DNA from: Cellvibrionaceae bacterium | Lineage (GTDB): Bacteria > Pseudomonadota > Gammaproteobacteria > Pseudomonadales > Cellvibrionaceae | Direction: 5' to 3' | Length of the DNA stretch: 64,000 nucleotides | Assembly (NCBI GenBank): GCA_025800365.1 | Contig: JAOXRT010000027.1 | Span: 62,001 to 126,000 of the forward strand | In this document: piece after piece, positions 33,960 through 43,099 of the stretch | Numbering within the stretch: the stretch's first letter is position 1 | Layout: every line of letters starts with the position of its first letter | Program-made: the position numbers and the translations under genes | Notes under the pieces: generated by a model | The model's input: the letters and a program-made list of their open reading frames with translations, nothing else | Databases searched by the model: none | What the model was told of the DNA's origin: nothing

Positions 33960-34167
33960 AGCTAACTACTACTAGAAAGAGGAAGTAATGTTTATTGCGT
34001 CGAAATTTCGATGCAAAAGGAGTGTAGTTGGCTAAATTAGGGCTTACTGAAAAAACTTATTTCCTGTGATAAAGCACAAAAAAATTAAATGTTCGTAAAA
34101 ATGGAAACGAGAAATACTAATGAAATCTATACTTTATAGAGCACTGTTGGGGCTAGACTAACTGTAC

Positions 34168-34773
34168 TTAAATATCCTTCATATAACGCTGAATCATATC
34201 TATTTGGCTCTCTGGCTCACCTTCGAGCAACAACTGATCTTTCATCATTTGCGCCATTGTCGGAAATTCGTCACGCTTAATCTGCGAGCTAGTATCCCAC
34301 AATCTTGATCTCATCAGAGCCTTTGCACAATGCAAAAATACCTCTTCAATCTGTAAAACAATACAACTTATCGCAGGCTTAGCTTGATCTTCAAAATAGG
34401 AAAGATAACTTTGATCGGTACTGATGTTTGCAAGACCGTTAACCCTAAGGGTTTCGTCAACCCCCGGAATCAGGAATAAACAACCCGCCCTCTTCGTCTC
34501 TACGATATTCACCAGACTATCAATGCGATTATTCCCTTTAGCATCGGGAATCAGAATACAGTTCTCATCTTTAACATGAATAAAACCAGGCGAGCCTCCG
34601 CGCGGGGAACAATCTAACTCCCCCACGGCATTACTCGTAGAGAGCAACATAAAGGGCGAGTGAGCGATAAAGTTAATTGCGTGTTTTTCCAAACTAGGCA
34701 GCTGCTTGTCCTTGGCTCTCCCAGTTGGAAAACCATAAATCTCACGCAACTCTTCTTCTGTTTGAATAAACAT
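34168..34773 (-). CDS. Pyridoxamine 5'-phosphate oxidase-fold flavoprotein (PPOX family)
   Basis: A 201-residue split-barrel protein. It contains LEKHAINFIAHSPFMLLSTS, DCSPRGGSPGFIHV and CILIPDAKGNNRIDSLVNIV with the later GVDETLRVNGLA, which is the FMN-binding PPOX subfamily with the SPRGG motif. These proteins reduce or degrade xenobiotics or bind F420/FMN; none is shown to be a true PdxH. The start is ATG 34773 and the CNNM gene lies 12 bp upstream, so they may be co-transcribed. Its substrate is unknown. Confidence 0.85.
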   Translation of the reverse strand: MFIQTEEELREIYGFPTGRAKDKQLPSLEKHAINFIAHSPFMLLSTSNAVGELDCSPRGGSPGFIHVKDENCILIPDAKGNNRIDSLVNIVETKRAGCLFLIPGVDETLRVNGLANISTDQSYLSYFEDQAKPAISCIVLQIEEVFLHCAKALMRSRLWDTSSQIKRDEFPTMAQMMKDQLLLEGEPESQIDMIQRYMKDI

Positions 34774-34785
34774 GGTTATCCCGTT

Positions 34786-35931
34786 TTAATCTGTTTTATT
34801 GTTACCTTGATCGCCGTTATCTTGCACACTGTTATTTTGGCTATCGTCTTCTTGATCACTAGCTAAGTCATCAGAGAGGCCACTATCATCAATAATTTTA
34901 TCGTGAGCTTCGCTACGCTCTTTCCATAACTGCTGCGCTTTCACTTGCATATCGCTGACGCGGTCATGCTCATCAACAATCTCCACACCAATCAAAGATT
35001 CCAATAAATCTTCTAGAGTGACAATACCTTGCACAGCTCCATACTCATCAACAATCAAAGCTATATGTTCACGGCGTTGCAGCAAGTTTTGAAACAAGCT
35101 AGGGGCCGCTAAAGTTTCAGGAACGGTATATAGAGATTTGATTAATTTACCCACGCGATAGTCATGCCCAAGGCGGTGATAGGCCAACATCAGGTCATTT
35201 TTATGGACATAGCCCACCACATCATCACCATCTTCATCAAAGACTAAGACCCGCGAAAAGGGCACTGAGCCATGCTCTGAAAGATAGTCATCCACTGTGA
35301 TATCTTTATGCACCTTAAAGAGCACAGTCTGTGGCGTCATAATATCGGTTAGGCTAGCGGTTCTAAAGTTTAATAAGCTTCGAATGGTATCGCTTTCATC
35401 TTGGTTTAAGGCGCCAGCCTCTGAACCCAGCTCAGCCATCACTTCAATTTCTTGACGAATAAAGTGGGCTTCATCTTCCTTTTTCCCGATCAGGCGAGTC
35501 AGGCGATCTGACATCCAAACAAATGGCTTAAATACCTTTACCAAGAAAACCAAGCTCAAAGATACGATGGGTGTTAGTCCGCGCCAATAACTGGCTCCCA
35601 AGGTCTTAGGGATAATCTCAGAGAGCACCAATACCAGCAAAGTCATAATGGCCGAGGCGATTCCGACTGCCGCGTCTGAAAATACTGCAGCTGCTTGCGC
35701 CCCCACACCTGCAGCACCCGCCGTATGGGCAACCGTATTTAGAGTCAGAATCGCAGCCAACGGCTGATCAATATTGTCCTTTAATGACTGCACCCGATTA
35801 GCCAATGCTTCATTTTCTTTGCGCAGCACCCCTATATAACTAGGGGTAATGCTTAGCAGCACCGCCTCCATAACCGAACATAGGAAGGAAATAGCGATAG
35901 CCAGCACCATAAAGGTGATTAGTAACAACAA
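34786..35931 (-). CDS. CNNM/CorC-family membrane protein with CBS pair
   Basis: About 381 residues. An N-terminal CNNM (DUF21) membrane domain has three to four helices (LLITFMVLAIAISFLCSVMEAVLLS is cut here to its features: SVMEAVLLS then ITPS), followed by NTVAHTAGAAGVGAQ. It then has a CBS pair (TDIMTPQTVLFKV and HIALIVDEYGAVQGIVTLEDLLESLIG) and an acidic D/N/Q-rich tail. Relatives act in Mg2+/Co2+ homeostasis. The start is uncertain: I prefer TTG 35931, with AGGAG 8 nt upstream. ATG 35985 and a TTG at 36012 give longer but less protein-like N-termini. Confidence 0.82.
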   Translation of the reverse strand: MLLLITFMVLAIAISFLCSVMEAVLLSITPSYIGVLRKENEALANRVQSLKDNIDQPLAAILTLNTVAHTAGAAGVGAQAAAVFSDAAVGIASAIMTLLVLVLSEIIPKTLGASYWRGLTPIVSLSLVFLVKVFKPFVWMSDRLTRLIGKKEDEAHFIRQEIEVMAELGSEAGALNQDESDTIRSLLNFRTASLTDIMTPQTVLFKVHKDITVDDYLSEHGSVPFSRVLVFDEDGDDVVGYVHKNDLMLAYHRLGHDYRVGKLIKSLYTVPETLAAPSLFQNLLQRREHIALIVDEYGAVQGIVTLEDLLESLIGVEIVDEHDRVSDMQVKAQQLWKERSEAHDKIIDDSGLSDDLASDQEDDSQNNSVQDNGDQGNNKTD

Positions 35932-36051
35932 GGCAGTTTCTCCTGAGATGAAACAGAACTGAATTTGGGCACACCATACCACCATCCCGGCAGGCGTCCA
36001 AACCCGGATCAACGAATAAGCAAACGGAGAAAGAGCAGGAGAAAAGAAAGA

Positions 36052-37809
36052 CTAGCTACGCTGCAGCAAGTACTCAGCAAATTGATCTGCAGAGATAGCC
36101 GGACTAAACAAATAGCCTTGGTAGAGCTCGCAGCCTAGAGCCTTTAAAAACTGGCACTGCTCTTCGGATTCTACACCTTCAGCTACAGAGCTCAGCTTAA
36201 GGTGCTTAGACATCAGCAAAGTAGACTGTACGATCGCACTATCGTAACCGTTGTCGGGCAAACCCTGCACAAAACTACGATCTAGCTTAATGGTATCGAT
36301 GGGCAAATGTTTTAAATAAGACAGGGAAGAATAGCCTGTACCAAAGTCATCTAAGGCTATCTTTACACCAATATCTTTTAAGGCACGCATCTTGGCTATC
36401 GCGCTATGGACATTGTTTAACGCTGTTGTCTCAGTGATTTCAATTTCCAAACACTCGCCGGGTATATCAAAGCGCTGTAGGGAGCGTCGAACATCGTCAG
36501 CAAACTCAGGGTTTTGAAACTGGCCTGCACTGGCATTAACCGAAAGGCTTAAGCTCTCGTAGCCCATTTTTCTCCATGCACTCAGCTGTGCCAGAGACTG
36601 ATCCAACACCCATTGCCCGAGAGGTTTAATAAGATCACTGTTTTCCAGCTCATGGATGAAATCTTTCGGGATTAGCAAGCCACGCTGTGGGTGCTGCCAA
36701 CGCAGAAGCACTTCAGCTTTTTGTACTTTATTTTTATCAGCCTCGACTTGTGGCTGATAAAACACGGTAAACTGGCCATATCGTTCAGCTTCGCATAGTT
36801 CTCTTTGCAGTTGCTGCCTACGACTTTCTTGCTTAGCAAGCTCGGCATCATAAAACTGTATTCTATTCTTACCAGCACGCTTTGCATGATACATAGCAAA
36901 GTCAGCCTGCTTCAGAGATTCTTCAGCAGATATGGACTGGCTATTTACTAAAGTAATGCCAATGCTACACTTTATTTCGTTAAAGGTTCCAACATGCTTA
37001 TTAATGTGCGTGATGTTCTCAAGCAAACCGTTTGCTAGCTCTGACAAATGAGCACGAGCCGTTGGGTAATGACTTGCTAACTGTTCAAATAAGATAATAA
37101 ATTCATCACCCCCGATACGGGCTGCCAAACTTTTTTCAGAGGAGCTAACGACGAGTAACTGCTGCGCGATTTCTTGTAAGACCGCATCTCCAACAGAGTG
37201 CCCATACATATCATTGATGTCTTTAAAATCATCAAGATCCAAGTACAGCAAGGCAATTGACCGAGAGCTGCTAGGCACACAGACACTCGATAGACGCTCC
37301 ATAAGTTGTCGACGATTGGCCAAGTTTGTCAAAGAGTCATGATAGGCCATATGATATATCTTCTGTTCGCTCTCTAAGCGTTCAGAAACATCTCGTATAA
37401 CACCAACCACACTACTTAGACGCCCAGTATCATCTCGCATTGCACGGCAAGAAACCTCAACATGACGGCCGCCTCCATCGCATCGCAATAGATAGTATTG
37501 CGCTTCTAGATCAGCCAACTCGCCGCTAAGCAATTGCAATAAAGCCTGCTCGAAAGGTTCTGCGTCTGAGCTTCGAAAATAATTAAGAGCGGACTGCCCG
37601 CGACTCTGCTCCACGCTTTGCCCCGCGAGCTCTGTCCAGGCCTGATTCAAAAAACTCCAGGAGAGATTTTCATCTAAGTGAAAAACAACATCCTTTAGGT
37701 GATCGACCAAATGTGCGTAATGACGCTGAGAACTTTGCAGCTCTTCTATCAAACGAGTTTGAGCCTGAGCTAAAAGTTCGTTTTGTAGCGTGCTTTTGCT
37801 GCTGGACAT
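36052..37809 (-). CDS. PAS-GGDEF-EAL c-di-GMP signalling protein
   Basis: A ~585-residue cytosolic protein. A PAS domain (~15-150, LVDHLKDVVFHLDENLSWSF) is followed by a GGDEF domain with intact AARIGGDEFIIL and an EAL domain. The EAL signature is written EVLLRW rather than EALLRW, a conservative change found in active enzymes, and DDFGTGYSSLSYLKHLP with KLDRSFV is kept. It may both make and degrade c-di-GMP; the net direction is unclear. ATG 37809 is chosen over a GTG at 37818. No membrane helix is seen. The isochorismatase-like gene ends 17 bp upstream, so the two may be one operon. Confidence 0.9.
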   Translation of the reverse strand: MSSSKSTLQNELLAQAQTRLIEELQSSQRHYAHLVDHLKDVVFHLDENLSWSFLNQAWTELAGQSVEQSRGQSALNYFRSSDAEPFEQALLQLLSGELADLEAQYYLLRCDGGGRHVEVSCRAMRDDTGRLSSVVGVIRDVSERLESEQKIYHMAYHDSLTNLANRRQLMERLSSVCVPSSSRSIALLYLDLDDFKDINDMYGHSVGDAVLQEIAQQLLVVSSSEKSLAARIGGDEFIILFEQLASHYPTARAHLSELANGLLENITHINKHVGTFNEIKCSIGITLVNSQSISAEESLKQADFAMYHAKRAGKNRIQFYDAELAKQESRRQQLQRELCEAERYGQFTVFYQPQVEADKNKVQKAEVLLRWQHPQRGLLIPKDFIHELENSDLIKPLGQWVLDQSLAQLSAWRKMGYESLSLSVNASAGQFQNPEFADDVRRSLQRFDIPGECLEIEITETTALNNVHSAIAKMRALKDIGVKIALDDFGTGYSSLSYLKHLPIDTIKLDRSFVQGLPDNGYDSAIVQSTLLMSKHLKLSSVAEGVESEEQCQFLKALGCELYQGYLFSPAISADQFAEYLLQRS

Positions 37810-37826
37810 TTGACGCACCTAAACGC

Positions 37827-38429
37827 TTAGGCGCATAGTTGCGCGATTACTGCTTTGCTATCGATAACATTGGCATACAGAGGCATAATTTCTTTTGCAA
37901 AATATTCCTGCTCGAAACTGGTTCTAGCCACCATGCAATCCTCTAGGATGTGTACTCGATAACCTAAATCGGCGGCCTCTCTTCCTGCTGTATCAATACA
38001 TAATGAGGTTACCGCACCGACGATTAACACATCGCTTACGCCTGCTCGCTGAAGGTGTTCATGCACAGAAGTATTTGAAAAGCAGTTCAGGCCCCGCTTA
38101 CCGGGCAAACTTAACATTCGCGCCCCCAAGGCCATTAACTCAGGCACCGTTTGCGACCCAGGAGCGCCTCGCTTAAAAGCACCGGTATCTTTGATTATCT
38201 TTAAAATACCAACCGGCTCCACCAATTCACTATAGTCTTCGGTAAAAACGATTGGCGTATGAATAAACGGAACTGAACTGGGCTTCAAAGCCTCCAGTAA
38301 AGTTAAGGTGTTGTTGAGCACTTCTTGTACTCGACTATTATCTTCTAATGCTGAATGAAGAATACCTTCAGCCGAAAAGTAATCATTCTGATAACCCACA
38401 AGAATTACTGCTGTAGTAGCTGCATCCAT
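37827..38429 (-). CDS. Isochorismatase-like cysteine hydrolase
   Basis: A 200-residue alpha/beta hydrolase of the isochorismatase group. The catalytic triad is present: Asp16 in VGYQNDYFS, Lys111 in LPGKRGLNCF and Cys144 in VTSLCIDTAGREA with the preceding cis-peptide VGAV. The family splits amides such as nicotinamide and carbamates or hydrolyses isochorismate. The exact substrate is unknown. The start is ATG 38429. It precedes the PAS-GGDEF-EAL gene by 17 bp. A 566-bp non-coding stretch separates it from the divergent LysM-FecR gene. Confidence 0.88.
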   Translation of the reverse strand: MDAATTAVILVGYQNDYFSAEGILHSALEDNSRVQEVLNNTLTLLEALKPSSVPFIHTPIVFTEDYSELVEPVGILKIIKDTGAFKRGAPGSQTVPELMALGARMLSLPGKRGLNCFSNTSVHEHLQRAGVSDVLIVGAVTSLCIDTAGREAADLGYRVHILEDCMVARTSFEQEYFAKEIMPLYANVIDSKAVIAQLCA

Positions 38430-38995
38430 TGCTAACCGCCCTAAGTTTTTCTAATTAATTTAATCGCACCCTAACTCAAACAAATAGACCTTTTTACCTA
38501 AGCCTGGTGAAAGCTAATAGTCCTTTAAATTGAGGATCAAGTCTTGGTACTTTTTATTGGTTTTTTTCAAAGTTTAGCTAAAGTTTGACGGGCGGCCAGT
38601 TAGCGAGGATAGAGAAGTCGAATTTGCACCTAAAGAACCAAGAGACAATCTAGCTCGGAACATAAATTAGTACTTTCAGCTTATATTCATCTTAGGGAGC
38701 CCATCATGTAGAGCTTTGCCCAGTGGAAGTGCGACTCAAACGCCAGAGCAATTGTCTAGGCCGCGAGATCATCCGGCGTGTACTCCTTCTCAAATTAAGC
38801 TTTTGGCTGGCCTACTAAGGGCACTTTCAATGGGATTTATACCTAGTTTTGGTAGACTACGCAGCCAAATACAAGGAGAAGCAGTCTTTTTAAGGAATTT
38901 AACATTTCCTATAAAAATAAAGCTGCCAATACTTGGCCTGGCGCATTACTCACGCCCTAGAAAATTCAAATTAAGCGGTTTAGCTGGAATACACT
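38430..38995. other. Long intergenic region, no gene recognised
   Basis: A 566-bp region between divergent genes. I find no open frame with protein-like composition, no tRNA and no known riboswitch core. The frame at 38716-39072 runs into the LysM-FecR gene and is rejected. It is long enough for two promoters and a small RNA, for example around 38700-38800, where a GC-richer tract stands in AT-rich DNA. Confidence 0.4.
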
Positions 38996-40633
38996 ATGTT
39001 GCGCAAACACCTGCGATACAAGCTTGCACTGTGCCTTTTAAGCCTGTGCTTTACACACCTTTCACTCGCTGACGAATGGGTTTACACCGTAGTAGATGGC
39101 GATAATCTTTGGAACTTCAGTAAAAAGCACCTAGATAAGGTCACCCGCTTTGAGCAATTACGCAAGATAAACAATATCAGCGATCCAACTCGGATGAAGC
39201 CAGGCTCAGTGATCCGCGTGCCTATGGCTTGGATTAAATCAAATTTAGTACCTGCGCGTATTCATTCAATTACCGGCCAAGCTGAAATCGAACGAGCCCA
39301 AAGCAAAGAACGCCTAGATGCCAGCAAAGCCATGGAAATCTACCTGGGCGATGTTATACGTACTGGCGAAAACAGTGGCGTTGCAATCCGTTTTGCAGAT
39401 AACTCTATAGTTTCCATTTTTGACCAGAGCATTGTGCGATTTGATCACCTTAGCGCACACGGCAGCACAGGCATGGTGGATTCACGTATTAAGCTCCTTC
39501 AGGGCCGCTTAAGCTCAAAAGTCACCACCGCGATCGGCCCAGGCTCGCGTTTTGAAATCCACACCCCGTCCGCCATTAGTGCGGTTAGAGGCACCGCTTA
39601 CCGCGCCGTCGCCAATGACAACGGCGAGGTATCCAATATCGAGGTAGTGGAAGGCAAAGTCGCTGTTGCTGGCGGCAAGTCCCAGACACTGGTTCCGGCA
39701 GGTTTCGGCACTCAGGTAAAAGCGGGGGAAGCCCCCAGCAAACCGAAAGAGCTGCTACCAGCACCTAAATTTAAAGCCATACCCAGCGCCATCAGACAGC
39801 TCAATTGGCGCTTAGAGTGGCATGCGCTCGATGGTGCCAAAGCCTATCGAACAGAAGTCAGCGAAAACGCAGCCTTTGAAACCTTATTGTGGCAAGGTGT
39901 CAGCGAGTACAACAAAGCGGCTTTACCAGACTTGCCCGATGGCGAGTACTTTGTGCGTGTGCGCGGCATCGATGAGCTGGGCTTAGAAGGCCTCGAAAAG
40001 ATGACTCAGTTCGTGCTGGATGCCAGACCTCAGCCACCACTGCCTTTGAAACCGCACAACAAACAGAGCTACCGCGCCGAATGGCCAACTCTGCAATGGA
40101 CCGAGTCCAGCGATGCTCAGCGATATTTACTTGAGCTAGCCAGTGATCCAGAGTTCAACAATTTGCTGCTCAAAGAAGAAACCGAAGCCCGACAATTCGA
40201 GAGCAATGCAGTAGCCGAGCTGGGCGACTTCTACTGGCGCCTAACCAGTATTGCTGCCGACGGAGAGCATGGCCCGGTTGGAGTCACTCGCCACTACAAC
40301 GTAAAGCCGATACCAAAAGAGCCCGAGACCGCCCTTGCCAGTGGCGATGATGGCAAGCTGCTGGCCAGTTGGGAAAAAACCGGCGAAGGACAGCGCTACA
40401 AAGTTCAACTAGCCAAAGATAAAAACTTTAAGCGCATTATTGTGGATGAAACCACCGATGTACCGCAGTTTGCCTTTGACCCACACACAGGTAATCAGCG
40501 CTATATGCGTGTAAAAACTATTGAAGCTGATGGCTACGAAAGCCCTTGGGGTAGCACACAAGTTATTGAAGGCTTACCCGATAACAGCCACTGGGCGCTA
40601 ATTCTTGGTATTATTGCCATTTTGATCATCTAA
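38996..40633 (+). CDS. LysM-FecR domain envelope protein with Fn3-like repeats
   Basis: A 545-residue exported protein. Signal peptide ~1-25; a LysM domain ~28-75 (WVYTVVDGDNLWNFSKKHL then MKPGSVIRVP) for peptidoglycan binding; a FecR domain ~100-235 (GDVIRTGENSGVAIRFADNS, SAISAVRGTAYRAVA, VVEGKVAVAGG); then at least three Fn3-like sandwich repeats (WEWH..GAKAYRTEVSE). It ends in a short hydrophobic helix (WALILGIIAILII). FecR domains relay periplasmic signals. It precedes a CHASE2-c-di-GMP gene by 12 bp, a known LysM-FecR/CHASE2 pairing. ATG 38996 lacks a strong Shine-Dalgarno. Confidence 0.88.
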   Translation: MLRKHLRYKLALCLLSLCFTHLSLADEWVYTVVDGDNLWNFSKKHLDKVTRFEQLRKINNISDPTRMKPGSVIRVPMAWIKSNLVPARIHSITGQAEIERAQSKERLDASKAMEIYLGDVIRTGENSGVAIRFADNSIVSIFDQSIVRFDHLSAHGSTGMVDSRIKLLQGRLSSKVTTAIGPGSRFEIHTPSAISAVRGTAYRAVANDNGEVSNIEVVEGKVAVAGGKSQTLVPAGFGTQVKAGEAPSKPKELLPAPKFKAIPSAIRQLNWRLEWHALDGAKAYRTEVSENAAFETLLWQGVSEYNKAALPDLPDGEYFVRVRGIDELGLEGLEKMTQFVLDARPQPPLPLKPHNKQSYRAEWPTLQWTESSDAQRYLLELASDPEFNNLLLKEETEARQFESNAVAELGDFYWRLTSIAADGEHGPVGVTRHYNVKPIPKEPETALASGDDGKLLASWEKTGEGQRYKVQLAKDKNFKRIIVDETTDVPQFAFDPHTGNQRYMRVKTIEADGYESPWGSTQVIEGLPDNSHWALILGIIAILII

Positions 40634-40645
40634 GCAGGCGGTAAT

Positions 40646-43090
40646 ATGCCCGGGCGAGACAGACAGACACTGGGCGTTGCAATCCTGCTTCTCGCTGGCC
40701 TCTTAATATTGGCCAGCGGGCTGCGCTATAGCAATCTCCTCAATCGCTTCGACACCCTCAGCTACGATCTACTATTGCCGGTTCAGGCACCACAGATGTC
40801 CAAAGATATTGTCATTATCGATATCGATGATGCCAGCATCATGGAGCTTGGCCGCTGGCCTTGGCCCAGAAATATTCACGCCGAGTTATTGAATGTCCTG
40901 AGCCAATACGACAGCAAGGCCATTGGTCTAGATATTATTTTTTCAGAGCCCCAAGAAGCCAGCGCTGACCAAGCGCTAGCCGAGGCGATTGAAAAAAATG
41001 GCAAAACCTTTTTGATCACTGCTCCCGTTTTGCTTAGCCAAGGATCCGGGGTTAGCGAGTTATTACCAATGGCAAGCCTTGCCGCTGGCGCGGCCGGTAT
41101 TGGCCATGTGGATGTAGAGCTTGATCTGGACGGCTTAAATCGAAAGTTTCATGCCTATGGCGGTATGGGCGATGCCCATTGGCCATCAATGCCCCTAGCC
41201 ATGGCACAGTTTGCGAAAGACCCGGTACCACAACTCGATCAATTGCAGAATCACAATACCGAAGGCAGGATCGTTGCTGGCTGGGTACGCAACAAGCGAG
41301 GCTTAATTCCATTCACCTTACGCCAAGATCAAGCAACACGGCTTTCCTATGCCGATGTTTTACGTCAGCGTATCAAGTTAAACCAACTGAATAACAAATA
41401 TCTATTCGTAGGTGTAACGGCAACCGGGATTGGCGACCGAATTGCTACCCCGTCATACCGAGAGCACGAAAGAATGCCTGGAGTAGAACTGCTCGCCCAG
41501 CAGCTCAATGGTTTATTACAAGGCAAAGTGCTGCAAGAGTTAAATCCTTGGCAGCAGTGGTTAATCAGCATTCTGATTATTTTACTGGGGGCCAGCGCCA
41601 TCATGTTGGCGCCGCTGCGTTACGGCTTCTCACTTACCCTCGTTTTTATCAGCGCAAGCTTAACGCTTTCGGCAATGCTTTTAGCTAGCGGGTATTGGTT
41701 TGCACCGGCCGCCAGCATTGCTTGCCTAATGATTTGCTGGCCACTGTGGAACTTATGGCGCCTACACTACCAAGCTAAAACCCAGCAGGAGCTACAAGAT
41801 AAACTGGACGAGCTAAGTAGCCGCAACCCGCTTACCGAGCTACCCAACCAAGGAGCTCTCGAGCGGGAGCTTGCCAGTATTATTCAGGCTCAGAGTAGCC
41901 AGCATGTCGCGTTGATTATCTGCCACTTTAATTGGAGCGATGCCAGTCACAGCATTTATGATCAGAGCTTGGGTAAAGCAGGGCTACTACAAATTACCGA
42001 GCAGCTGCGTGAAATTAATCGTCCTGGCTATTTTATGGCGCACCTTAATAGTGATGACTTCGCCTTTTTAGTTAGCGACGATCAACAAGGGCAAAATACC
42101 CTCGACTTGCTAGAGCGCTTAGATGCCAGCTTCAGCCGCCCAATTACCCGAGACCGCCAGAGCTTAATCCTATCACCCAATATGGGCATAAGCTGCTGGC
42201 CGAAAGACAGTCACGACGCTGGGGAGGCAATGCGCAATGCTTCCACCGCACTGTTCAAAGCTCGCATGGACGAAAAAGATAGTTACTGCTTTTATTCGGA
42301 AACCATCGGCCAAGAAGTACAGGCCCGCTATGAGCTGGAGCAGGCTCTGGTCCACGCTATCGACCGATTGGAATTTGAATTGCACTTTCAACCTCGCATC
42401 GACGTACGCGACGGTAGCTGCAATGGCCTTGAGGCCCTACTGCGCTGGAAGAACCCAAAACTTGGCTGGATCAGCCCCAGTAGTTTTATTCCTGTGGCTG
42501 AGCACTCGGGCATGATCTCGGTAATTGGCGACTGGGTCTTAAAGAAGGCCTGCTTCCATTTAAAACAATTGCGCGAACTGGGCCATGAAGATATTCAAAT
42601 GGGCCTTAATATTTCACCTCAGCAATTTTTATCCGAAAACTTTGTCAGCCGTGTGCAACTTATTGTTATGGAGCTTGGCCTTCCGCCATCAAGCCTAGAG
42701 TTTGAAGTTACCGAAAGCACATTGATGCGAGACATCGACACAGCCATGAAAGTTATGAGTCAGCTCAACGATTTTGGCATCGGCTTTACCATTGACGATT
42801 TTGGAACCGGCTATTCATCCTTAAGCCATTTAAAACAGCTACCCTATAAGCGTATTAAAATAGATCAATCCTTCACCCAAGAAATTGATCAAAGCGCAAA
42901 CGCCAGGGAAATTATTCTAAGTGTTATAGAGATGGCTAAACGCCTCGAACTTTCAATAGTTGCCGAAGGGGTAGAGCAAAACAGCCATAAAGAGTTTCTC
43001 AGCAGTAATGGCTGCCATGAGCTACAGGGCTTTTTGTTTAGCCCCGCCCTACCTTTTGAAGAGCTGAAAGAATACCTCGCTGGACAATAG
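40646..43090 (+). CDS. CHASE2-GGDEF-EAL membrane phosphodiesterase
   Basis: An 814-residue inner-membrane protein. Helix 1 (~10-28) leads to a periplasmic CHASE2 domain (IVIIDIDDASIMELGRWPWPR and AIGLDIIFSEP), three more helices (~305-375) and a cytoplasmic output. Its GGDEF site reads NSDDFAF, so it is degenerate and unlikely to make c-di-GMP. The EAL domain is intact (GLEALLRWKNP, DDFGTGYSSLSHL, KIDQSF), so it should degrade c-di-GMP. The LysM-FecR protein encoded 12 bp upstream is a likely periplasmic signal partner. It is convergent with the AhpD-like gene. Confidence 0.9.
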   Translation: MPGRDRQTLGVAILLLAGLLILASGLRYSNLLNRFDTLSYDLLLPVQAPQMSKDIVIIDIDDASIMELGRWPWPRNIHAELLNVLSQYDSKAIGLDIIFSEPQEASADQALAEAIEKNGKTFLITAPVLLSQGSGVSELLPMASLAAGAAGIGHVDVELDLDGLNRKFHAYGGMGDAHWPSMPLAMAQFAKDPVPQLDQLQNHNTEGRIVAGWVRNKRGLIPFTLRQDQATRLSYADVLRQRIKLNQLNNKYLFVGVTATGIGDRIATPSYREHERMPGVELLAQQLNGLLQGKVLQELNPWQQWLISILIILLGASAIMLAPLRYGFSLTLVFISASLTLSAMLLASGYWFAPAASIACLMICWPLWNLWRLHYQAKTQQELQDKLDELSSRNPLTELPNQGALERELASIIQAQSSQHVALIICHFNWSDASHSIYDQSLGKAGLLQITEQLREINRPGYFMAHLNSDDFAFLVSDDQQGQNTLDLLERLDASFSRPITRDRQSLILSPNMGISCWPKDSHDAGEAMRNASTALFKARMDEKDSYCFYSETIGQEVQARYELEQALVHAIDRLEFELHFQPRIDVRDGSCNGLEALLRWKNPKLGWISPSSFIPVAEHSGMISVIGDWVLKKACFHLKQLRELGHEDIQMGLNISPQQFLSENFVSRVQLIVMELGLPPSSLEFEVTESTLMRDIDTAMKVMSQLNDFGIGFTIDDFGTGYSSLSHLKQLPYKRIKIDQSFTQEIDQSANAREIILSVIEMAKRLELSIVAEGVEQNSHKEFLSSNGCHELQGFLFSPALPFEELKEYLAGQ

Positions 43091-43099
43091 CAGCAGCGC

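Noticed and set aside
36052-37809. Inactive EAL domain because of EVL instead of EAL
   Set aside because: The Glu is kept and only the small second residue differs; all other active-site motifs are intact, so loss of activity is not supported.
38430-38995. c-di-GMP (GEMM) riboswitch before the LysM-FecR/CHASE2 operon
   Set aside because: Looked for because of the c-di-GMP gene; the conserved core (CACGCAnAGGGCAAA-type) is not there.
38716-39072. A 118-residue frame before the LysM-FecR gene
   Set aside because: It overlaps the real signal peptide in another frame and has no domain pattern.
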